From: Mesobacterium pallidum
GTDB lineage: Bacteria > Pseudomonadota > Alphaproteobacteria > Rhodobacterales > Rhodobacteraceae
NCBI RefSeq assembly: GCF_019966535.1
Contig: NZ_JAIMID010000006.1
Span: 214,176-278,175 of the forward strand
Length of the DNA: 64,000 nucleotides
Reading direction: 5' to 3'
Shown piece by piece: positions 52,327 through 59,895 of this stretch. Made by a program: the position numbers and the translations under genes. The notes below the pieces were generated by a model that did not search any database, was not told the DNA's origin, and saw only the letters and a program-made list of their open reading frames with translations. Within the stretch, counting starts at the first letter, position 1. Each line of letters begins with the position of its first letter.

Positions 52327-53313
52327 TCAGTTCGACATCGCCGCCACTTCGGCGTCGAGCAGTTCCACCAGCGCCGGGTCGAGCCGCGCCTTGGTCTCGG
52401 CGGCGACACCGGCCACGGTTTCGCGCAGGTCGGCGGCCAGCTCCGGCGAAACTTCGGTGTAGGTCATGCCCATCTCGATGATCTTGGCCAGCGCGGCGCC
52501 ATCCTGTTCGGCGGCCAGCTTGCGCTGCTCGGCCACGGCGGTGTCCATCGCCTCGGTCACCCAGCCCTGCTGCTCTTCGCTCAGGCCATCGAACCATTTC
52601 TTGTTCGCCACGACCGAGATGAAGTCAAAGAAATGCCCGGTATTCGAAACGTATTCCTGCACCTCGGGGTAGCCCGCGACCTGGATGATCGAGAAGGGGT
52701 TTTCCTGCCCGTCGATCACTTTCTGCTCGAGCGCGGAGTAGAGCTCGTTCACGTCCATCGCCAGCGGGTTGGCGCCCAGCGCGCGGAAGGTGGCAAGGTG
52801 CGCCTCGTTCGGCTGCAGGCGGATCTTGAGGCCGGCGATGTCCTCGAGTGTCTCGATGGGACGGACCGAGTTGGTCATCTGGCGGAAGCCCAGCTCCATG
52901 TAGCCCAGCGACATGATGTCCTGCGCGGCGAGCTTTTCGTCCAGCGCGTCACCGACCGGGCCGTCGACGACCTTGAACGCGGCTTCGCGGGTCTCGAACT
53001 GGAACGGCAGGCCGACGATTTCCAGCTCGGGGACGGTGCGGGTCAGGTAGGCGGTGCCGACCCAGATGATCTCGACCGCGCCCAGCTTGACGGCCTGCAC
53101 GTTCTCGGCCGCGCCGCCCAGCTGTCGGGCGGGGAAGAGGTTGACCTCGAACTCGCCGCCCGACACCTCGGTCAGCTTGTCGGCGAAGATCTCCATCGCG
53201 ACGGACGAGGAATGGTCGGTGGCAAAGTTGCCCGCGACGCGGATGGTATCGGCCTGCGCGGCAGCCGTCAGCGCGAGGACAGAGGTGGCAAGGGCGAAGA
53301 TCTGGCGTTTCAT
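52327..53313 (-). CDS. TRAP transporter substrate-binding protein (DctP), system 2
   Basis: A 328-residue DctP protein with a signal peptide (MKRQIFALATSVLALTAAAQ, cleavage near AQADT). The family motif region LEDIAGLKIRLQPNEAHLAT contains the conserved Arg that binds carboxylate ligands in characterised DctP proteins. The segment DVNELYSALEQKVIDGQENP is also conserved. AGGAGA precedes the ATG. It is 37 bases downstream of uraD on the same strand, so uptake by system 2 is probably linked to the ureide pathway. Confidence 0.93.
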   Translation of the reverse strand: MKRQIFALATSVLALTAAAQADTIRVAGNFATDHSSSVAMEIFADKLTEVSGGEFEVNLFPARQLGGAAENVQAVKLGAVEIIWVGTAYLTRTVPELEIVGLPFQFETREAAFKVVDGPVGDALDEKLAAQDIMSLGYMELGFRQMTNSVRPIETLEDIAGLKIRLQPNEAHLATFRALGANPLAMDVNELYSALEQKVIDGQENPFSIIQVAGYPEVQEYVSNTGHFFDFISVVANKKWFDGLSEEQQGWVTEAMDTAVAEQRKLAAEQDGAALAKIIEMGMTYTEVSPELAADLRETVAGVAAETKARLDPALVELLDAEVAAMSN

Positions 53314-53350
53314 GTTGGTCTCTCCTGGGATCGTGTTTGATATGAGTGGC

Positions 53351-53884
53351 TTAGAGGGTGGTTTCGGATGCCGCGCCAAAGGCGTTGCGGCAGCGCGACC
53401 GGATCACCGATGCGATCTCGGCCAGCGTTGAGGTGTGCTCTTCGAGCTGGGTGGCGGCCAGGCGGCGTTCGAAGGTCTCGAACAGGGCCGCGCGGTCGGG
53501 CACCCGGTGCAGGGCGATGATGAACGGATGGCCAAAGCGGGCGCGGTAGGCGGCGTTCAGCTCTTTCAGCCGCTGCGCCTCGGCCTGGGGCAGGCCGATC
53601 AGGCCCAGCCGGCCCTGTTCCGAGGTGCTTTCGGCGGTCATCCGGCCCTCGGCCGCCTCGCTGCCCGACAATTCGGGGTGAACGTTGAACATGGCCAGGC
53701 GCTGTTCGGGCGTGGCGGCCAGGATCACCTCGACCAGCGCCTCGGCGACCGCCTCGTCCGAGGCGAAGGGGCGTTGGTCCACCGCCGCCTCCGCCACCCA
53801 GGGGGAGCGTTCGACGAGGGGCGCCAGGGCCGCAAGAGCCTGTTCGCGCCGAACCGAGTTCAGCGTGTTGATCGCGGGTGTCAT
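53351..53884 (-). CDS. uraD: 2-oxo-4-hydroxy-4-carboxy-5-ureidoimidazoline (OHCU) decarboxylase
   Basis: UraD decarboxylates OHCU to S-allantoin in oxidative purine breakdown. The 177-residue protein has the catalytic His69 in FNVHPELSG, STSEQGRLGL with the conserved Glu-Gln, and FGHPFIIALHR. These are the three signature blocks, and the length is normal. No uricase or 5-hydroxyisourate hydrolase is in the window. It heads the TRAP 2 operon, opposite the LysR gene at 53990. A role in purine or related ureide use is therefore likely; whether OHCU is the true substrate here is open. Confidence 0.93.
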   Translation of the reverse strand: MTPAINTLNSVRREQALAALAPLVERSPWVAEAAVDQRPFASDEAVAEALVEVILAATPEQRLAMFNVHPELSGSEAAEGRMTAESTSEQGRLGLIGLPQAEAQRLKELNAAYRARFGHPFIIALHRVPDRAALFETFERRLAATQLEEHTSTLAEIASVIRSRCRNAFGAASETTL

Positions 53885-53989
53885 GTCGATGTCCGTTAGT
53901 TGCTGACACCGACGTTAGGAGATTCGGCCCATTGTAATCCATCACATAAAACTCCACACTCCATTCGAAAAATTAGGATGGGCCCGACA

Positions 53990-54916
53990 ATGTCCCTGCA
54001 CCTTGTTCCCCGCGTTCTTCTGTATCTCGAGGCGGTGGCCGAGAACGGGTCGATCCAGGCCGCGTCGCGCGCGACCGGCATCTCGGCCTCGGCCATCGAC
54101 CGTCAGATCAAGCTGCTCGAAGACCGGCTGGACGTGCAGCTGTTCGACCGGCAGAGCACGGGGATGGAGGTGACGGCGGCGGGCGAGATGTTCATCGTGC
54201 TGTCGCGGCGCTGGCGCGCGGACGAGAACGCGATCCTGTCGGACGTCAAGCAGATGGCGGGGGTCGACCTTGGCCTCGTGCGGCTGGCGACGATGGACAG
54301 CCTTGCCAACGGCCCCCTGCCCCGCGCGCTGGACGCGATCGCCCGCGACTATCCCCGCGTGCAGATGGAGGTCGAGATCATGACCCCCGACGACGCGGTC
54401 GCAGCGGTGAACGACGGCATGGCCGACCTCGCGCTGGGGTTCAACCTGCGGCCCGGGCGCGACCTGCACATGCTGTGGTCGGCCGATCTGCCGCTGGTCT
54501 GCGTCTGCGCGCCGGATCACCCGGTGGCGCAGAAAGACTCCATCCAGATCAAGGAGGTACGCGCCTACCCGCTGGTCGTGCAAAGCCGCGCGCTGGCGAT
54601 CCGCCGGATGCTCGAGGCGCGGCACACCTGGCTGTTCGCCGATGCCCGCCCGCCGGTGGTCACGAACTCGCTGCAACTGCTCAAGCAGATGGTCGGGGCG
54701 GGCACGCACCTGGCCCTGACCTCGCAGCTCGATGCGTCGGCCGAGCTGAAGGCGGGCACGCTGGTCGCGATCCCGATCTCGGACGCGCAGGTGCGCAGCC
54801 AGTCCATCGGCCTGGCCGTAAGCGTCAAACGCAGCCTGCCGCGGATCTGCACCACCGTGTCCAAGGTGCTGATACAGGAAATCTCGGCCTGTGTGGCCGA
54901 GGCGACGGGGGGTTAG
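53990..54916 (+). CDS. LysR-family transcriptional regulator
   Basis: A 308-residue LysR regulator with HTH (VAENGSIQAASRATGISASA, then IDRQIKLLEDRLDVQLFDRQ) and a periplasmic-binding-type effector domain. Start at 53990 is preferred over the ATG at 53978, since AGGATGGG then lies at a normal distance. It is divergent from uraD and the TRAP 2 operon (105 bases apart) and should control them. Its stop is only four bases from the stop of the convergent isomerase-like gene. Confidence 0.92.
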   Translation: MSLHLVPRVLLYLEAVAENGSIQAASRATGISASAIDRQIKLLEDRLDVQLFDRQSTGMEVTAAGEMFIVLSRRWRADENAILSDVKQMAGVDLGLVRLATMDSLANGPLPRALDAIARDYPRVQMEVEIMTPDDAVAAVNDGMADLALGFNLRPGRDLHMLWSADLPLVCVCAPDHPVAQKDSIQIKEVRAYPLVVQSRALAIRRMLEARHTWLFADARPPVVTNSLQLLKQMVGAGTHLALTSQLDASAELKAGTLVAIPISDAQVRSQSIGLAVSVKRSLPRICTTVSKVLIQEISACVAEATGG

Positions 54917-54920
54917 CCCA

Positions 54921-55667
54921 TCAGCCCGCGACGCGGGCAAAGACGCTGCCCCAGCCGGTGACGCGGGCCGGGTCCAGCCCGACCTCGGCCAGGCAATGCG
55001 CCGCCGTGATCGACACGGAATCAAGCACGGGGATGCCGGTGTCCGCCTCGATCTGCGCGGCGACGGGCGCGCCGCGGAAGTTGGTGCAGACGATGGCGAT
55101 GGCGTCGGGCTTGGCCTTTGCCACCTCTCGGACCATCGCGCCGACCTGGTCCGGCGGGTAGGTGGCAAAGCTGTAATTGCCCTTGTCATCAAGGCGCGCG
55201 GCGCTGACCACCTCGATGCCCTGGGTGGCGTAATTGGCGATCATGCGGGCTTCGATGTCTTCGATATAGGGCGTGACGACCCCCAGCCGCTTGACCCCCA
55301 TCTTCCGCAGCAGCGCGTCATAGGCCAGGATCGTCGAGGTCGCGGGCACCCCCGTCCGCTCGGTGATCGCGGCGCAGAGGGCGCGGTCCTTTTCCAGCCC
55401 CAACCAGCTGGCCGATGTGCCGTTCCAGGCGATCAGATGCGGCTGCGCCTCGGCCAGCCGTTCGGCCGCCTCGAGGATCGGCTCGAGCGTGAATTGCGAT
55501 TGCGAGGCCTCGGACATGGAGATCTCGACCACGCGGAAGCGGCCGAAATGCGCGCTGGCCTCCTGCCCGAAAGGCGCGAACATGGCCGAGGTATAGGGCT
55601 CGAGCACGGTGTTCGACGAGGGCGTCAGCATGCCGATGCGGCGCCCGTCCACTGGCGCATATCTCAT
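54921..55667 (-). CDS. Maleate isomerase / arylmalonate decarboxylase-like protein with a single catalytic Cys
   Basis: A 248-residue member of the same superfamily as the racemases but in the maleate isomerase branch (IGMLTPSSNTVLEPYT). Maleate isomerases have two Cys. Here the first is Gly83 in WNGTSASWLG and the second, Cys194, is kept in IVCTNFRGA; Tyr134 is in VTPYIEDIEA. Gly83-Thr84-Ser85, Tyr134 and Cys194 match, in order and spacing, the Gly74-Thr75-Ser76, Tyr126 and Cys188 of arylmalonate decarboxylase. A decarboxylase or racemase activity on a malonate-like compound is inferred. Start overlaps the hydantoinase stop by 4 bases. Confidence 0.86.
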   Translation of the reverse strand: MRYAPVDGRRIGMLTPSSNTVLEPYTSAMFAPFGQEASAHFGRFRVVEISMSEASQSQFTLEPILEAAERLAEAQPHLIAWNGTSASWLGLEKDRALCAAITERTGVPATSTILAYDALLRKMGVKRLGVVTPYIEDIEARMIANYATQGIEVVSAARLDDKGNYSFATYPPDQVGAMVREVAKAKPDAIAIVCTNFRGAPVAAQIEADTGIPVLDSVSITAAHCLAEVGLDPARVTGWGSVFARVAG

Positions 55668-57058
55668 GGCGTGACCCCCGGCTTGGCGCGGGCGATGTGC
55701 TGGCCGGTGGCCGTGCCGACCGGGTCGCCATCGAGCATGACGGTCTGGCCGCGCAGGATGGTGCGGACAGGCCAGCCGGTGACCTCGAACCCCTCCCAGG
55801 GCGTGTAGTCCGACCCGTGGTGCAGGGCGTCCTGGGTGATCGGGCGGGTCAGCGTCGGGTCCCACAACACGATGTCCGCATCCTTGCCGACCGCGATCGA
55901 CCCCTTGCTTTCAAGGCCGTAGATCCGCGCATGGTTGGTCGCGGTCAGCGCGGCAAAGGTCTCGAGGCTGATGCGGCCCTTGCTGACCCCTTCGGAAAAC
56001 AGGATCGGCAGCCGCGTCTCGACCCCCGGAATGCCGTTCGGAATGTTACGGAAGGACGCCCGCGCCCCGGGCGCATCCTTGCCCGCCGGATCGGCAAAGC
56101 GGAACGGGCAATGATCGGACGAGAAGACGTCGAAGGCGCCGCGTTCCAGCCCCGCCCAGATGGCCGCCTGCTCGCCCGTGTCGCGGGGCGGAGGCGAGCA
56201 GACCCATTTCGCCCCCTCGAACCCCGCACGGTCGAGGTCATCGGCGGTCAGCGTGATGTATTGCGGGCAGGTCTCGGCAAAGACGCGCACGCCGCGGGCC
56301 TGGGCGCGCTCGATCTCTTCCAGCGCGGCGCCGTTCGAGACATGGACGATCATGACCGGCACATCCGCGACCTCGGCCAGCGTCGTGGCGCGGTGGGTCG
56401 CCTCGCGCTCGACCGGGATGGGGCGGGTGCGGGCGTGGTGGACGGGCTGGATGCGCCCGTCGCGTTCCGCCTTGTCGCGCAGGAACTCGATGGCGTCCTC
56501 GTTCTCCGCATGAACCAGCGTCAGCGCGCCCTGCTCGCGCGCCACGGCCATGACCTGCAGGATCTCGGCATCGGTCAGCCGCATCCCCTGGTAGGTCATG
56601 AACACCTTGAAACTGGTCATACCCTGCGCGATCAGCGCCGGCAGGTCCTGGCCCAGTGTCACCGGGTCCACGGATTTCACGATCAGGTGGAAGGAGACGT
56701 CGGTGAGGCACTGCCCCTCGGCTTTGGCGAGGTAGGCCGCGACCGCCTCGCGCAGGGTCTGGCCGTCTTCGGGCAGGCAGAAGGGCATGACGCAGGTGTT
56801 GCCGCCGCAGGCAGCAGCCCGGGTGGCACTGGCGAAATCGTCCGCCATCTCGACGCCGGGGCCGGAGGGCTGGGAGACATGCACGTGGCTGTCGATCCCG
56901 CCCGGCATGGCGATGAGACCGGTGGCGTCGATGATCTCGGGCGCGTCAAGGCCTGTGCCCAGCGCAGCGATCCTGCCTGCGGTGATGCCGATATCGCAGG
57001 TCGACACGACGCCCGAGGTGACGACGCGCGCGCCGCGGATGACGGTGTCAAAACCCAT
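55664..57058 (-). CDS. Dihydropyrimidinase / D-hydantoinase family amidohydrolase
   Basis: Opens cyclic amides such as dihydropyrimidines, hydantoins or allantoin by hydrolysis. The 464-residue protein has the complete binuclear metal set: His58 and His60 (DSHVHVSQP), the carbamylated Lys151 (TSFKVFMTY), His183 (LVHAEN), His239 (MIVHVSNG) and Asp315 (FSSDHCPFR). Tyr156 matches the substrate-binding Tyr. The C-terminal AVGKDADIVLWDP is typical. It is coupled by 4 bases to the isomerase-like gene. Choice among hydantoinase, dihydropyrimidinase and allantoinase is not possible from sequence alone. Confidence 0.93.
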   Translation of the reverse strand: MGFDTVIRGARVVTSGVVSTCDIGITAGRIAALGTGLDAPEIIDATGLIAMPGGIDSHVHVSQPSGPGVEMADDFASATRAAACGGNTCVMPFCLPEDGQTLREAVAAYLAKAEGQCLTDVSFHLIVKSVDPVTLGQDLPALIAQGMTSFKVFMTYQGMRLTDAEILQVMAVAREQGALTLVHAENEDAIEFLRDKAERDGRIQPVHHARTRPIPVEREATHRATTLAEVADVPVMIVHVSNGAALEEIERAQARGVRVFAETCPQYITLTADDLDRAGFEGAKWVCSPPPRDTGEQAAIWAGLERGAFDVFSSDHCPFRFADPAGKDAPGARASFRNIPNGIPGVETRLPILFSEGVSKGRISLETFAALTATNHARIYGLESKGSIAVGKDADIVLWDPTLTRPITQDALHHGSDYTPWEGFEVTGWPVRTILRGQTVMLDGDPVGTATGQHIARAKPGVTP

Positions 57059-57387
57059 GGGCGCGGCTTTCGGTCGGGGTGTGTCGGGTCATGTCTGGTC
57101 CTGCGCGGTCTTTGTGGGCCGCGAAGGCGCGGCGGACCATGGAAAGCCCGGGCGTCGGGTCTCCGGCAATCGTGGCGTCCGGCGCGCAGGGGGCGGGGCT
57201 GGGGCCGGACGGGCCGACCTCCCGGAAATTGGGCGTCGCGCCGTGAAATCAGGCAGTTTGAAAACAGTCCAGGGCGGCCATTTTCCGGGCATCACGTCGC
57301 GTCCGCAGGATGACCCATGCGACAGATGCGTGCATTCCCCGCGCGTCTGCCGCAGCATGTGCCGGAAACCGACCGGAGGGTAAGACG
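57059..57387. other. Divergent regulatory region between hydantoinase and Rieske operons
   Basis: About 330 bases without a supported gene, between the minus-strand hydantoinase operon and the plus-strand operon that begins near 57388. It must hold promoters in both directions. I see no convincing -35/-10 pair; CCGCCATTTTCCGGGC around 57277-57292 is a less GC-rich patch. GGAGGG at 57375-57380 is a ribosome-binding site lying seven bases before an ATC codon (see next gene). Confidence 0.4.
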
Positions 57388-57438
57388 ATCGACCTTGCAT
57401 GTGACACCCTTGCGGGCACCGGGATCCGCCAAGAACGG

Positions 57439-57705
57439 ATGATCCTGACCGGCCGCCTGGACGGCGCGGATGTTGCGGGCTGGATCCTGCACCGCGCCCG
57501 GCGCCTGTCGCTGTCCGGGCGGCTGACCGAGGTGACGGAGAGCCGCGTCACGCTGACCGTTAAGGGCCCGGCGCCCCTGCTCGACGCGCTGCATGTCGCC
57601 TGCCTGCTGGGCCCTGCCCAGGTGCAGGTGGAGGGGATCGAGCGGGTCGCCCTCTCCCCCGCCGGTTTCGCCGCGGCCATGTCGGCCCTCGGGCGGAGGT
57701 TCTGA
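57439..57705 (+). CDS. Small acylphosphatase-like protein without the catalytic residues
   Basis: An 88-residue protein from the ATG at 57439. Pattern and length resemble the acylphosphatase fold: ILTGRLDGADVAGWILHRAR in place of the G-R-V-Q-G-V-G-F-R loop, LSGRLTEVTESRVTLTVKG in place of the G-W-V-x-N strand, then LLGPAQVQVEGIE. The loop Arg and the Asn needed for catalysis are not conserved. The start is uncertain: GGAGGG at 57375-57380 is spaced for an in-frame ATC at 57388, which would give 105 residues, and ATG 57310 is also open. It ends two bases before the Rieske gene. Function unknown. Confidence 0.55.
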   Translation: MILTGRLDGADVAGWILHRARRLSLSGRLTEVTESRVTLTVKGPAPLLDALHVACLLGPAQVQVEGIERVALSPAGFAAAMSALGRRF

Positions 57706-57707
57706 CG

Positions 57708-58316
57708 ATGACCGACTGGATCCCCGTCTCGACCGCCACCGGCCTGCGCCGCGGCGGCGTCATGCGCAGTTTTGTATGCGGGCAGGAGCTGGCGATCTGG
57801 CACAGCGCCGGCGGCGCCGTGCACGCCTGGGACAACCGCTGCCCGCACCGCGGCATGCGGCTGTCGCACGGCTTTGTCCGGGGCGAACAGCTGGCCTGCC
57901 TCTACCACGGCTGGCACTACGGGGCGGACGGTGCCTGCACCGCCATCCCCGCCCATCCGGACCTGGTGCCCCCCGCGTCGATCTGCGTGCCCACGTCGCC
58001 CTGCATCGAGGCCGGCGGCTTCGTCTGGGTCGGCGGGGACCCGGCGCATCCACCCGCCGAGATCCCGCGCCTTGGCCTGCGCAGCCTGCATGTCGAGGTG
58101 CCCCTCGCCACCCTGCGCGCGCATCTCGGCGGCACGCCCGATGCGGACGGCCTGGTGCCCTTCGGCATCGCCGCCGCCGCGCTTCAGGCCTGGGACGACA
58201 GGACGACCGTCCTGCACCTCGCCACGCCGCCTAAGACGTCCACGACCGACCGCATCGCCCTGTCCCGCGCCGCCGAAGCGCTGCGCCGCGAGGTCGAGGA
58301 ATGGCAGACCGCATGA
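57708..58316 (+). CDS. Stand-alone Rieske [2Fe-2S] protein
   Basis: A 202-residue protein whose first 110 residues are a Rieske domain of the oxygenase type: Cys45 and His47 in NRCPHRGMRL, Cys64 and His67 in ACLYHGWHYG. These four residues bind the [2Fe-2S] cluster. The rest (about 115-202) has no catalytic iron motif. GGAGG precedes the ATG. The stop overlaps the next gene, which encodes the matching catalytic domain without a Rieske centre. The two are proposed to work together as a split oxygenase or as an electron-transfer pair. Confidence 0.92.
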   Translation: MTDWIPVSTATGLRRGGVMRSFVCGQELAIWHSAGGAVHAWDNRCPHRGMRLSHGFVRGEQLACLYHGWHYGADGACTAIPAHPDLVPPASICVPTSPCIEAGGFVWVGGDPAHPPAEIPRLGLRSLHVEVPLATLRAHLGGTPDADGLVPFGIAAAALQAWDDRTTVLHLATPPKTSTTDRIALSRAAEALRREVEEWQTA

Positions 58317-59167
58317 CCGACCTCACCGCCCTGCCCGCCGTCACGCTGAACGACTGGTACTGCGTCGCGATGGAGGTGACCGCGCCGGACGCCTTCGACA
58401 CCACGCTGCTGGGCGCGACCTTCTACGTCACCCGCACGGCGGATGGCTGGCAGGCCACCCGCCCGGACGGCACGCCCTGCCGATGCCAGACCCGCTACGA
58501 CCACATCTGGCTTTGCCCCGGCACACCCGATCGCGACCTCTTCGCCCTCCCCGAGGCCGATCAGAGCGGCCGTCGCCCCGTGCCCTGCGGCGCGGTGCGC
58601 GTCGCCTGCTCGCCCCTGCGGGCGGTCGAGAACTTTCTCGACATCGCGCATTTTCCCTTTGTCCACACCGGCATCCTGGGGTCCGAGCCGCATACCGAAG
58701 TCTACCGCTACGAGGTGGAGATCACCGAGGGCGACGCCGAGGTCTGGGCCACCAAGGTCCGCTTCTACCAGCCGCAAGCCGCCAAATCCGCCGCCGGCGG
58801 GATCGAGACCGACTACATGTACCGCGTCCCCGCCCCCATGGTGTCGGTCCTGTACAAGACCTGCCCGCCGCGGCCCGGCGAATGGGACGTGATCGCGATC
58901 TTCGTCCAACCCCTGGGGCCTGAGCTCTGCGATGTCTGGCCCTGGATGTCGCTCTTCGACGACGAGACCCCGCAGGAAGCGCTGATCCAGTTTCAGCAGA
59001 CGATCTTCCTGCAGGACCGGTCGATCCTCGAGAACCAGGTGCCGCGCCTCTTGCCACTCGACCCGCGGATGGAGGTGCCGACCCGCGCCGACCTCACCTC
59101 GGTCGCCTACCGGCGCTGGCTGAAGGCGCGCGGCGCGACCTATGGCGCGACATTGGAGGCGCTCTGA
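58313..59167 (+). CDS. Rieske-type oxygenase catalytic subunit lacking the Rieske cluster ligands
   Basis: A 284-residue protein that matches the catalytic half of VanA-like ring-hydroxylating oxygenases. Bridging and iron-ligand residues are in ENFLDIAHFPFVHTG (Asp110, His113, His118), and Asp235 in IFLQDRSILENQ is the likely third ligand. The N-terminal part (DWYCVAMEV, TTLLGATFYVTR) aligns with the beginning of a Rieske domain, but the C-x-H and C-x2-H cluster loops are absent. The ATG at 58313 overlaps the Rieske gene stop (ATGA); 58301 is an alternative. The electron supply must come from another protein. Confidence 0.87.
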   Translation: MTDLTALPAVTLNDWYCVAMEVTAPDAFDTTLLGATFYVTRTADGWQATRPDGTPCRCQTRYDHIWLCPGTPDRDLFALPEADQSGRRPVPCGAVRVACSPLRAVENFLDIAHFPFVHTGILGSEPHTEVYRYEVEITEGDAEVWATKVRFYQPQAAKSAAGGIETDYMYRVPAPMVSVLYKTCPPRPGEWDVIAIFVQPLGPELCDVWPWMSLFDDETPQEALIQFQQTIFLQDRSILENQVPRLLPLDPRMEVPTRADLTSVAYRRWLKARGATYGATLEAL

Positions 59168-59814
59168 TGGCGACGCTCTACGATTACGCGCTGTCGGGCA
59201 ATTGCTACAAGGTGCGGCTGCTGGCGGCGCTGCTGGAGGTCCCGCTGGACGTTCAGGCAGTCGATTTCTACCCCGGCCGGGCGCATCTGGCGCCCGCGTT
59301 CCTCGCGCTGAACCCGGCGGGCACGTTGCCTGTTCTTGAGACCGGGGAAAGCGTGCTGACCCAATCCTCGGCCATCCTCGGCTGGCTGGCGGCAACGCAG
59401 GATCCCACGGGCCGCTGGCTGCCCACAGACGAGCCCGAGACGCTCGCCCGCGTGCTCGGCTGGCTCGCCTTTGCCGACCGGCTGACCGCAACGGTGGGCG
59501 AGGCGCGCCTGCACGACATGCTGCGCAAACCGCTCGACATCGACGCCGCGCGGGCGGGGGCGAAACAGGTGCTGCGCCAGCTCGAGACGGCTCTGGCCGA
59601 GCGGCAGATCGCCGGGCAAAGTTTCCTCGCCGCGCCGCATCCGACCATCGCGGATATCGCCTGCTTTCCCTATGCCGCGCTGGCCCCCGATGGCGGGATC
59701 GCGCTCGACCCCTATCCCGCGATCCGCGACTGGATCTTCGCCATCCGCAGCCTGCCGGGGTTCATCACCATGCCCGGCATCCACGCGCTGCACGAGGTGC
59801 TGGACCAGCCCTGA
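59167..59814 (+). CDS. Glutathione S-transferase family protein
   Basis: A 215-residue GST with a thioredoxin-like N-terminal domain (LYDYALSGNCYKVRLLAALL, with Ser-x-Cys at the active site) and LNPAGTLPVLE with the cis-Pro, then a helical C-terminal domain. The N-terminal active-site region suggests a beta- or nu-like class. Start overlaps the oxygenase stop by one base (TGATG). It is the last gene of the operon. A role in glutathione-dependent isomerisation or ring cleavage after the oxygenase step is an inference. Confidence 0.9.
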   Translation: MATLYDYALSGNCYKVRLLAALLEVPLDVQAVDFYPGRAHLAPAFLALNPAGTLPVLETGESVLTQSSAILGWLAATQDPTGRWLPTDEPETLARVLGWLAFADRLTATVGEARLHDMLRKPLDIDAARAGAKQVLRQLETALAERQIAGQSFLAAPHPTIADIACFPYAALAPDGGIALDPYPAIRDWIFAIRSLPGFITMPGIHALHEVLDQP

Positions 59815-59818
59815 CGCA

Positions 59819-59849
59819 AAAGGCGACGCCCGGGTGGGGCGCCGCCTTT
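59819..59849 (+). terminator. Terminator after the GST gene
   Basis: AAAGGCG-A-CGCCC pairs with GGGCG-C-CGCCTTT (one A-C mismatch, loop GGGTG). It starts five bases past the GST stop and is followed by the convergent pheT gene. Confidence 0.75.
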
Positions 59850-59895
59850 CCGATGTCTGAACAGGAGCGCACGGACGCGCCCCATTGGACCGCAC

